Of a DNA stretch of 43,416 nt, positions 16,832 through 23,688 are shown one piece after another; position 1 is the stretch's first letter, and each line of letters starts with the position of its first letter. This DNA is from an uncultured Nitrospiraceae bacterium (GTDB lineage Bacteria > Nitrospirota > Thermodesulfovibrionia > Thermodesulfovibrionales > Thermodesulfovibrionaceae), in NCBI GenBank assembly GCA_937139565.1, contig CAKZQH010000085.1, forward strand, positions 1 to 43,416. Direction: 5' to 3'. The notes beneath the pieces were generated by a model. That model was not told where the DNA came from and did not search any database. It worked only from the letters and a program-made list of their open reading frames with translations. Made by a program: the position numbers and the translations under genes.

Positions 16832-18172
16832 ATGCCCAACATTCTTTACATAGACGATGAAATAAGTGCTTTAAAGGCAATATCTGCTATTCTTAGAAAA
16901 CAAGGTTACAATGTTTACGTTGCAAAGAGTGCCGAAGAGGGAATTTCTATTCTTAAAAACACTCAATTTGAACTGCTACTGCTTGACTACCGATTACCCA
17001 AGATGGATGGTATAGATGTTTTAAGATGGCTTAAACTAAGTGAAATAAAAATTCCCACTATAATGCTCACTGCTTATGGAACAATAGAAAAAGCTGTTGA
17101 AGCAATGAAACTTGGTGCTTATCACTATTTAATTAAACCTGTGGATACAGAACTTCTTCTCAACTTAATTAAGGAAGCCATTGAAAAGACTCAAGGTCTT
17201 AAGTCCTTAATTACCGATGAATCACCTTTTCCTGAAATTATAGGAAAAAGTAATGCAATGAAAGAAGTATTTCACATAATGCAGATGGTAGTAAAAAGTA
17301 ATGCAAATGTGTTGATTACAGGAGAATCAGGTACTGGAAAAGAGCTTGTAGCAAGAGCAATCCATAAGAATTCTCTAAGAAAATCAAAACCTTTTGTAGT
17401 CGTTGACTGTACCACAATACCAGAAAATCTTCTTGAAAGCGAATTATTTGGTCACGAAAAAGGAGCATTTACAGGCGCAACTGAGAGAAAAACTGGTCTT
17501 ATAGAACTTGCTAATGAAGGCACTGTTTTTCTTGATGAAATTGGTGAATTGCCGATGGTTTTACAAAAGAAACTTCTTAGATTTTTACAGGAGAAAGAGA
17601 TTTTAAGAATAGGAAGCACGAAAAGAATAAAGGTAGATGTGAGAGTAATTTCAGCGACCAATAGGAATCTTGAAACGGCAATAAAAGAGGGCGCATTTAG
17701 GGAAGACCTTTACTGGAGATTAAACGTAGTAAGAGTAATTCTCCCGCCTCTTAGAGAGAGAAAAGAGGACATACCCCTCTTGGTCAGGCATTTTTTAGAT
17801 AAATATTCGAGAGAAAACAATAAACCAATTCCTCAACTTGAACCAGAGGTGATGGAAGCTCTTGTAGGTTATGATTGGCCAGGTAATATCAGAGAACTTG
17901 CAAATGTTATTGAAAGAGCTGTGGTTCTTTCTCCATCAGGTGTGATTTCAATGAAACATCTTCCAAAAAGAATTCAGGAAAAAAGTGGGTGGACATTTTC
18001 AAATGAAAACTCCTTTAATCTTCTTGAAGTAGAAAAATCCTTAATACTTAGAGCTTTAAATTCTACAGGCTGGAATCAAACAAGAGCTGCTGAGATGTTA
18101 GGTATTTCGAGAAAACAGCTGAGAACAAAGATGAAAAATCATGGACTTCTATCTCAGTTAGAGGAGGATTAA
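16832..18172 (+). CDS. NtrC-family sigma-54-dependent response regulator
   Basis: The 446-residue regulator has an intact receiver: acidic pair D8/D9, phosphorylation site D52 in LLLDYRLPKMDG, TMLTAYG and the Lys of LIKPVDTE. An AAA+ sigma-54 interaction domain follows, with Walker A GESGTGKE near 164, the GAFTGA loop near 211 and FLDEIGELP. It ends in a Fis-type helix-turn-helix (TRAAEMLGISRKQLRTKMKN). GAFTGA shows it should activate sigma-54 promoters. It follows the Cys-rich kinase by 2 bases with an AAGGAG ribosome site, so the two are cognate partners. No sigma-54 promoter was found next to this cluster, so its targets probably lie elsewhere. It converges on hemC with only a 2-bp gap. 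Confidence 0.95.
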   Translation: MPNILYIDDEISALKAISAILRKQGYNVYVAKSAEEGISILKNTQFELLLLDYRLPKMDGIDVLRWLKLSEIKIPTIMLTAYGTIEKAVEAMKLGAYHYLIKPVDTELLLNLIKEAIEKTQGLKSLITDESPFPEIIGKSNAMKEVFHIMQMVVKSNANVLITGESGTGKELVARAIHKNSLRKSKPFVVVDCTTIPENLLESELFGHEKGAFTGATERKTGLIELANEGTVFLDEIGELPMVLQKKLLRFLQEKEILRIGSTKRIKVDVRVISATNRNLETAIKEGAFREDLYWRLNVVRVILPPLRERKEDIPLLVRHFLDKYSRENNKPIPQLEPEVMEALVGYDWPGNIRELANVIERAVVLSPSGVISMKHLPKRIQEKSGWTFSNENSFNLLEVEKSLILRALNSTGWNQTRAAEMLGISRKQLRTKMKNHGLLSQLEED

Positions 18173-18174
18173 AG

Positions 18175-19134
18175 CTATCTGTAAATTCTATCAAGAATAT
18201 TTTTCCCACCTTTGTTTAATAACTCTTCAGCCAAATTTTTTCCAAGCTTTTCAGCCCTTTCAAGCAGTGAATTCTCATTAAATGACAAAGAACCAAAAGT
18301 TAAAAAATTCTCTCCTACTATCATTTCTTCTTTGCCTTCAGGATCACCTATCATTCCTTTTATTTTTAGTCCATCTTTAAAGATTTTTGCATGGCAAGCA
18401 ATGGGGACCTGACAGCCACCTCCCATCACAGAGAGAAAGGCACGTTCTGCAATGACACAAACTGCTGTGGGCAAATGGTGTAGTGGATTAATCAATTCAT
18501 TTATAAATTCATCGGTTACTCTTGTTTCTATTCCAACTGCTCCCTGTCCAATAGCTGGAATCATTTTATCTTCATCAAATATTTCTGTAACCATATTTTC
18601 AAAACCCATTCTTTTAAGACCAGCCAAAGCAAGGACAATTGCATCAAACTGGCCTTCCTTAATTTTTCTTATTCTTGTATCTACATTGCCCCTCAAAGGA
18701 GTTATGATTAAATTTTTTCTTTGAGCCTTTAATTGAACAGTTCTTCTTAAAGAACTAGTTCCAACAACTGCCTTTTCAGGAAGCTCATTGAGAAATTTGC
18801 CTTCTTTGCTAATAAAGGCATCTCTCGGGTCTTCCCTTTCGCAAATAGCAGATATGTGCAGACCTCTTGGAATTTCAGTGGGAACATCTTTCATACTGTG
18901 AACAGCTATATCCACTTTTTCCGAAAGAAGAGCTTCTTCTATTTCTTTTACAAATAGTCCTTTGCCACCAATTTTTGCAAGAGGAGCATCAAGAATTTTA
19001 TCTCCCGTTGTTTTTATTTTTACTATTTCGATTTCTAATTTTGGATATAATGTTTGAAGCTTATTTTTAACCCAATTAGCCTGCCATAGCGCGAGTTTAC
19101 TGCCTCGTGTTCCAATGAATATCTTATTCCTCAT
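18175..19134 (-). CDS. hemC: Porphobilinogen deaminase (hydroxymethylbilane synthase)
   Basis: The 319-residue enzyme polymerises four porphobilinogens to hydroxymethylbilane in tetrapyrrole synthesis. Signatures include IGTRGSKLALWQANWVK at the N-terminus, AVHSMKDVPTE, GTSSLRRTVQLKA, LRGNVDTRIRK and GGGCQVPIACHA, whose Cys near 241 attaches the dipyrromethane cofactor. The start chosen is the ATG of MRNKIFIGTRGSK, which overlaps the 3' end of hemA by 11 bp; longer in-frame starts exist but would add residues the family lacks. A GGAGG lies 19 bases upstream, closer to two in-frame TTG codons, so a slightly earlier TTG start is possible. It is the last gene of the ccsA/hemX-hemA-hemC operon. 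Confidence 0.95.
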   Translation of the reverse strand: MRNKIFIGTRGSKLALWQANWVKNKLQTLYPKLEIEIVKIKTTGDKILDAPLAKIGGKGLFVKEIEEALLSEKVDIAVHSMKDVPTEIPRGLHISAICEREDPRDAFISKEGKFLNELPEKAVVGTSSLRRTVQLKAQRKNLIITPLRGNVDTRIRKIKEGQFDAIVLALAGLKRMGFENMVTEIFDEDKMIPAIGQGAVGIETRVTDEFINELINPLHHLPTAVCVIAERAFLSVMGGGCQVPIACHAKIFKDGLKIKGMIGDPEGKEEMIVGENFLTFGSLSFNENSLLERAEKLGKNLAEELLNKGGKNILDRIYR

Positions 19135-20398
19135 CGTTTTCAATTCCAAATAACCTCCTTGCTGCAAAAATAAGTGTTTCCTTGTCATCGAAGTTATTCT
19201 TGAGGGCAACTGTTGGAGAGTGCATTATTTTATTTATTATGCTTTGAGTTAAATAATCTATAGAGTTAAGAATGTCAGGCGGAAGATCTTTAAATTTAGA
19301 CCTAAATTTTTCAATTTCCTCTTGTCTTATCTGTTCTGCCTTATTTCGAATAGATATTATAACAGGTACGCTTTGAAGTGAATTCAACCAAAGAGAGAAT
19401 TTCTCACTTTCTTCTTTGACGATGTCTAATGCTTTGTTTGCTTCTTTTTGTCTTTCAAGAATATTTGAATCAACCACATTCTGGAGGTCATCAATATTGT
19501 ATAAATAGATGTTATCTATTTCATTGCATAGAGGGTCGATATTTCTCGGTACGGAGATATCAATAAGGAAAATTGGCTTATGTTTTCTCTCTTGCATAAC
19601 CTCTTTCATCATTTTATCAGTAATGATATAGGAAGGAGCTCCTGTGGAACATATTACAATGTCTACCTTTGAAAGTACTTCCTTTAGATTTTCAAAGTTA
19701 ACAGCGTAACCACTAAACTTTTCTGCTAACTCAACGGCTCTTTCATAAGTTCTGTTCGTTAAATAGACATTTTTTATTCCGCCTCCAATAAGATGTCTCA
19801 TAGCAAGTTCAGCCATTTCTCCAGCACCAACAAGAAGAATTGATTTCTTAGAAAGATCGTGGAATACCTTTTTTATGAGTCCAATAGCTGCATAACTCAC
19901 AGATACAGGATTTTCAGCTATTCGGGTTTCATTTCTTACCCTCTTAGCAGTAAAGAGAGCTCTTTTCATCAGATGATTTAAAATTAAGGATGTAGTTTTT
20001 TCTGCGAGAGCAATTTCATAGGATTCTTTAACCTGACCTGTTATTTGAGGTTCTCCAACAATCATAGAATCAAGACTTGAGGTTACTTTAAAAAGATGTT
20101 CTACTGCCTCTTTCTCTTCATATATGTAAAGGTATTTTTCAAAAGTTTTTCGTTCAATTTGGTGAAAATCAGATAGGAAATTTTTTATAATTTCCTCAAG
20201 AGGCTTATTATTATCATTATCATAGGCATATATTTCTACTCTGTTACAGGTTGAAAATATAACTGTCTCACTAATTTCTTCATTTTGAGTAAGGTATTTG
20301 AGAGCCTCTCTGATTCGTTCCTTTGAATTAAATGCAAGTCTTTCTCTTATTTCAACAGGAGCGGTTTTATGATTTAGTCCAACAACTATTAGGCTCAT
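19124..20398 (-). CDS. hemA: Glutamyl-tRNA reductase
   Basis: The 424-residue enzyme reduces glutamyl-tRNA(Glu) with NADPH to glutamate-1-semialdehyde, the first committed step of C5-pathway tetrapyrrole synthesis. It has GLNHKTAPVEIRERLAF at the N-terminus, the catalytic Cys51 in FSTCNRVEIYA and VGEPQITGQVKESYE. The NADP-binding motif is VGAGEMAELA, and the DISVPRNIDP segment follows. A C-terminal dimerisation domain ends at a stop within the hemC start region. It overlaps the upstream ccsA/hemX gene by 4 bp (ATGA) and hemC by 11 bp, so the three are translationally coupled. Confidence 0.97.
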   Translation of the reverse strand: MSLIVVGLNHKTAPVEIRERLAFNSKERIREALKYLTQNEEISETVIFSTCNRVEIYAYDNDNNKPLEEIIKNFLSDFHQIERKTFEKYLYIYEEKEAVEHLFKVTSSLDSMIVGEPQITGQVKESYEIALAEKTTSLILNHLMKRALFTAKRVRNETRIAENPVSVSYAAIGLIKKVFHDLSKKSILLVGAGEMAELAMRHLIGGGIKNVYLTNRTYERAVELAEKFSGYAVNFENLKEVLSKVDIVICSTGAPSYIITDKMMKEVMQERKHKPIFLIDISVPRNIDPLCNEIDNIYLYNIDDLQNVVDSNILERQKEANKALDIVKEESEKFSLWLNSLQSVPVIISIRNKAEQIRQEEIEKFRSKFKDLPPDILNSIDYLTQSIINKIMHSPTVALKNNFDDKETLIFAARRLFGIENDEE

Positions 20399-21201
20399 AG
20401 GGGCTTATGAAAACTTTCTGTTAAAAGATTTATACCAAAAAAGCCAAAAATTACAAGAAGAAAGGCAAAAATGGTAAGATAGGCAGCCTTTTTCTTTCTC
20501 CAGTCCCCTTTTATTCGAAGATAGAAAATAGAAAGATATACTACCCAAGTTAAAAAACTCCATATTTCTTTTGGATCAAAGAGAAACCCAAGAATATTAA
20601 GATACTTAACTAATCCAACTAATAAAGCTATTGTGTATATTGGAAAACCCCAAAATATCAGTCTGTAGTTTATTTTATCTAAAACTTCAAGACTGGGAAG
20701 GATATTGCCAATACCACCAAATTTTTTATTTTTTATTGCTTTTTCATGGATAAGATATAAGATACTAAAAACAAAGGCGAGACTAAAAAGGGCTATACCA
20801 AAAACTGCCATCAAAGCATGCATATCAATCCAAATACTTTTAAGTTCTGGTTTTATCAATGGAATGTTTCTTGAAAAAAAGGCACTTATGAACATAAATA
20901 AGAAAATTATTATTACAGAAAAATTTAGAATCTTCCCTTTATATGAAAACCAAAGCCAGATTGAAGTTATCATTATACTCCAGGTAAAGAAAGAGGTTGC
21001 CTCATGCATTGAAAAAACAGGAGCCTGTGATGATTTTATATATCTGATTATTAAGTATAGAGTATGAAGCGCAAATCCAGAAAAACTTACTACCAAAACA
21101 GACTTATCGAAGTCATCCTTTTTTCTAAAAATGCCTGCCATGCTTAGCAGAAAACCAGCAAAATAAAGAGTAAGGGCAAGTTCAAAAAAAATAGTTCCCA
21201 T
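20395..21201 (-). CDS. CcsA/HemX-family cytochrome c assembly-type membrane protein
   Basis: The 268-residue protein has about eight transmembrane helices and the CcsA/HemX family features: histidines in SMHEATSFFTW and DMHALMAVFGIALFSLAF, and the conserved segment FDPKEIWSFLTWVVYLSIFY near the C-terminus. The long periplasmic WWD loop of true CcsA/CcmF haem-handling proteins is missing, so this is closer to Bacillus HemX, found with hemA and hemC and thought to affect glutamyl-tRNA reductase level or cytochrome c assembly. It overlaps hemA by 4 bp and shares one base with the stop of the MobB-like gene (TAATG). Confidence 0.82.
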   Translation of the reverse strand: MGTIFFELALTLYFAGFLLSMAGIFRKKDDFDKSVLVVSFSGFALHTLYLIIRYIKSSQAPVFSMHEATSFFTWSIMITSIWLWFSYKGKILNFSVIIIFLFMFISAFFSRNIPLIKPELKSIWIDMHALMAVFGIALFSLAFVFSILYLIHEKAIKNKKFGGIGNILPSLEVLDKINYRLIFWGFPIYTIALLVGLVKYLNILGFLFDPKEIWSFLTWVVYLSIFYLRIKGDWRKKKAAYLTIFAFLLVIFGFFGINLLTESFHKPL

Positions 21202-21872
21202 TAGAAACAGCCAAGCTCACATTTTCGGATTTTTATCTTAAGTTCATTTGCAAGCCTGCCAACTTCAATATAGGGTATCTTAAGCTCTTCAGCAATTTTT
21301 CTTGCCTCTGCACAGGCAATTTTTCCATTATTACTTCTCTCTTTAAGGGCTTCTTCAATTTTTTTTCTCATTTCTATTTTTTCGATTTGCTCCATTATCT
21401 CCTCCGTTTCGTATTCCCATTTAATTACAATATCTGCTCTTTCCAAAACTTCTTTTGCAGATGGTTTATTGTTAGCATTATTTTTGTCAATGAATATTAT
21501 AACATCAGTTTCCATAGTTCTTACCAGAGAATTTCCTTCCACTAAAACAATCTTTTTTTGATTGGTCGCATAAAGATCATTTATTTTTGCTTTTAAATTT
21601 CTCGTAATTTCAGACAAATCTGCTTCTGTTGCTTTTACCCATATTACCATATCAGCACCAGCTTTTTTCATTCTATCTGTATCTTTTGATTTATGGTCAT
21701 GGTCAACAGGATCAATAATTATGCTTGAATAAAGAGATGTTTTTGTAAATTTAATACCTATTAGGGGTATATTTTTAAATTTCTGTTTTATTCTCCTAAT
21801 AAGATTTTCTGCAAGGGTGGTTTTTCCATCACCACTTTTTCCAGAACATATACCAATTGATAGCGTCTCCAT
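21201..21872 (-). CDS. MobB-like P-loop NTPase with C-terminal helical domain
   Basis: The 223-residue protein begins with a P-loop, GKSGDGKT at 11-18, in the context IGICSGKSGDGKTTLAENLI. The GTPase/ATPase fold resembles MobB of molybdopterin-guanine-dinucleotide synthesis (ADMVIWVKATEADL, KKIVLVEGNSLVR, ETDVIIFID). The last ~45 residues form a separate small domain, IACAEARKIAEELKIPYIEV followed by GRLANELKIKIRKCELGCF, which MobB lacks. A molybdenum-cofactor role is not certain. It sits at the head of ccsA/hemX-hemA-hemC (one-base overlap) and starts 2 bases after the stop of a PAS-like mini-ORF, suggesting coupled translation. The Cys residues near the C-terminus could bind metal. Confidence 0.7.
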   Translation of the reverse strand: METLSIGICSGKSGDGKTTLAENLIRRIKQKFKNIPLIGIKFTKTSLYSSIIIDPVDHDHKSKDTDRMKKAGADMVIWVKATEADLSEITRNLKAKINDLYATNQKKIVLVEGNSLVRTMETDVIIFIDKNNANNKPSAKEVLERADIVIKWEYETEEIMEQIEKIEMRKKIEEALKERSNNGKIACAEARKIAEELKIPYIEVGRLANELKIKIRKCELGCF

Positions 21873-21874
21873 GT

Positions 21875-22003
21875 CTAAGTTTCGTATTTTACCTTCAGTT
21901 CTTTGTACTTTTTATTCCAACGTATTATCCTTCCATAAAGATCAATTGTAAATATTGCTTCAGGAATTAATCTAAGGATACGAGTAAGAATTCTTTTTTC
22001 CAT
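21875..22003 (-). CDS. 42-codon ORF matching the start of a PAS domain
   Basis: An ATG at 22001-22003 (reverse) opens a 42-residue frame whose sequence RILRLIPEAIFTIDLYGRII followed by RWNKKYKEL matches the first strands and helix of a PAS sensor domain (compare the common pattern IPDAIFTIDLEGRIIxWN). It stops with TAG 2 bases before the ATG of the MobB-like gene. No strong ribosome site is visible. It may be a translated micro-PAS peptide, a coupling leader for the MobB-like gene, or the relic of a larger sensor gene. The PAS resemblance is clear; its status as a gene is uncertain. Confidence 0.5.
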   Translation of the reverse strand: MEKRILTRILRLIPEAIFTIDLYGRIIRWNKKYKELKVKYET

Positions 22004-22025
22004 TGGTAAGTTTATTTTACAAAAA

Positions 22026-22101
22026 TTAAGAGATTCTTCACCACCTTTGGAGTGGCTCGGAGAAGTGCTCCGAGGGACGCTTGTCCTGAAGAATCTCTTA
22101 A
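22026..22101 (-). terminator. 76-nt cloverleaf inverted repeat, likely terminator of the exporter-Usp operon
   Basis: Perfect 15-bp arms (TTAAGAGATTCTTCA at 22026-22040 and its complement at 22087-22101) enclose 46 bases that divide without remainder into three hairpins. These are 22041-22055 (CCAC/GTGG), 22056-22074 (CTCGGAG/CTCCGAG, 7 bp, 5-base loop) and 22075-22086 (GGAC/GTCC, 4-base loop). On the minus strand the closing arm is followed at once by TTTTTG. It lies 7 bases after the Usp stop. A rho-independent terminator function is inferred. The shape could also mark a mobile palindromic repeat that has been recruited as a terminator. Confidence 0.65.
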
Positions 22102-22108
22102 AGTAGCT

Positions 22109-22939
22109 TTATTTCTTTTTTACAACCATTACTGGACGGGATACGGTTCCTATTACTCTCTCTGTTACACTGCCCATGAAGAATTTCTCTATACCAGTTT
22201 TTCCATAGGTGCCCATAAATATGATTCCTGCCTGATTTTTATTAGCAGCATCAACAATTTGTTCAAATGGCTCACCCTTTGCCACTATTGTCTGCACTTT
22301 TAATCCTTCTCTTTCAGCAGACTCTTTAACTGTTTTTACTGCTTCTTCTGAGTAAGCTAAGTCACTGTCTCTTTTTGCAACTGAAACCGCAATAAGTTCG
22401 CTGTTAAATCTTTTTGCTGCTGCTATTGCCTCTGCTGCTGCCACATTGCTATATACCGAACCATCTGTGGCAACCAATATTTTCGCAAAGGTTAAAACAG
22501 CTCCAGTAGGCACTACCAGTACTTTGCATGGTGCATTGCCAATTACTTTTTTGCCAACTGCACCAAGCATAACACCCTTTTTACCGAGAATTATTAAATC
22601 AACGCTGTTTTTAATTGCCTCATCAATGATGTATTTATAAGGTTCAGGTCCTGTGTAACTTATAGTTTCGCACTTAACTTGAGCTTTTTCTGCAATAGCC
22701 TTTATCTCATCAAGTGCCTGCGCTGCTCTTTTTTCTAAAACATCAACAACCTGTGGAAGAGTTTCCACAAATTCTGCTGCAAAAACCGGTACTTCAGCAA
22801 CGCATATGGCATAAATTGTGCTTCCACAGGGTTTTGCAAGTTCGATAGCTGCCTGCACTGCAAATTTTGCTGCTTCTGACCCATCAGTGGCAATAAGAAT
22901 TTTATCTAACTTTGTCAATGGACATGCACCAATTGTCAT
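22109..22939 (-). CDS. Tandem universal stress protein (two UspA domains)
   Basis: The 276-residue cytoplasmic protein contains two UspA domains: about 10-145 (KILIATDGSEAAKFAVQAAI) and about 150-276 (KILVATDGSVYSNVAAAEAI). The second has the ATP-binding signature in MGTYGKTGIEKFFMGSVTER (G-2x-G-9x-G-S). The first has a modified version, LGKKGVMLGAVGKKVIG, that may not bind ATP. It is the last gene of the exporter/two-TM/Usp operon and is preceded by a strong GGAGG site. A role in sensing energy state or regulating the exporter is inferred from the operon only. Confidence 0.92.
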   Translation of the reverse strand: MTIGACPLTKLDKILIATDGSEAAKFAVQAAIELAKPCGSTIYAICVAEVPVFAAEFVETLPQVVDVLEKRAAQALDEIKAIAEKAQVKCETISYTGPEPYKYIIDEAIKNSVDLIILGKKGVMLGAVGKKVIGNAPCKVLVVPTGAVLTFAKILVATDGSVYSNVAAAEAIAAAKRFNSELIAVSVAKRDSDLAYSEEAVKTVKESAEREGLKVQTIVAKGEPFEQIVDAANKNQAGIIFMGTYGKTGIEKFFMGSVTERVIGTVSRPVMVVKKK

Positions 22940-22940
22940 T

Positions 22941-23687
22941 TTAGACCTCCTTTTTAACTTTTGCTTTCTTAGTAGAAAGCCCTAAACCCTCAAAAAGATA
23001 TAGCACCCCAAATCCATACCAAATTGTATATATAACATAAAAGGCAAGAAGACCTGTTGCAATACCTGCTTTTTCTGTAATTTTTACAGCAGTGATTCCA
23101 TAGAAGTTATAGGCTGGCTCAATTGCTTTGGTCATCACATTCTTTACGAAATTGGCATCTTCAGCTTTTTTGTCAAGTGTCAATCTCTTGTTTATAAGGC
23201 TTAGAGCATTGTGCCACTGTCTAAACATCTGTTTCATCTTTTCGTCATCGGTAACATCGTATTTTTTCTTTATAAATTCACCGTTGTTCTTATACATTTG
23301 GTCAGAGTCTTCAAGAGCTGCCATCATTAATGCTCCAAAATCACCTAAAATGCGAACCTTTGAGCCTTCAACTGTAACTTGGGCGCCGTTAATTGTAAAT
23401 ACTTTAGCAATTCTCTCAGCTCTTTTTTCAGCGTCACCTGGCTTGTCACCAGCTTTCTTGGCATCTATTGTAATATCTAAAGCCTTACCCTGATATTTTT
23501 CAACTTCCTTCTTTAATTTGGGAATTTGATATGCAGAAGCCTTAGCAAGTTTATTAAAAAGGTCATCGCTGTATTCAAGGCCATTCAGGCCTTCTCCGTA
23601 TATAGGAGCGAATATTAATATAAGCACTCCTACAAAACTAGCAAGTAATATTATTCCCCAAGTTAGATGTTTTTTGTCGGCTGCCAT
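22941..23687 (-). CDS. Unrecognised two-TM protein with large extracytoplasmic domain
   Basis: I do not recognise this 248-residue family. It has an N-terminal membrane helix (about 10-28, WGIILLASFVGVLILIFAPI), a mostly helical, charged domain of about 170 residues and a second helix near 208-235 (GLLAFYVIYTIWYGFGVLYL). A short basic tail ending KKAKVKKEV follows. The topology suggests a periplasmic domain held by two helices with both ends in the cytoplasm. A small beta region (VFTINGAQVTVEGSKVRIL) is followed by helices rich in Lys and Asp. It lies one base from the Usp start and one base from the exporter stop, with its own AGGAGG site, so it is almost certainly a partner of the exporter. 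Confidence 0.75.
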   Translation of the reverse strand: MAADKKHLTWGIILLASFVGVLILIFAPIYGEGLNGLEYSDDLFNKLAKASAYQIPKLKKEVEKYQGKALDITIDAKKAGDKPGDAEKRAERIAKVFTINGAQVTVEGSKVRILGDFGALMMAALEDSDQMYKNNGEFIKKKYDVTDDEKMKQMFRQWHNALSLINKRLTLDKKAEDANFVKNVMTKAIEPAYNFYGITAVKITEKAGIATGLLAFYVIYTIWYGFGVLYLFEGLGLSTKKAKVKKEV

Positions 23688-23688
23688 C

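Noticed and set aside
18160-18200. Terminator between the convergent regulator and hemC genes
   Set aside because: Only 2 bp separate the stops and no hairpin with a T-run on either strand was found there.
19135-19209. Longer hemC with 25 extra N-terminal residues
   Set aside because: The added residues lie wholly inside hemA in another frame and are absent from the family; the ATG at 19134 gives the normal N-terminus.
22026-22101. tRNA gene, because of the 76-nt cloverleaf
   Set aside because: The outer stem is 15 bp, there is no TTCRA T-loop, no conserved D-loop bases, and the arm lengths do not match a tRNA.
22052-22303. 83-codon forward frame starting in the cloverleaf
   Set aside because: It is antisense to the well-supported universal stress protein and begins inside the inverted repeat.
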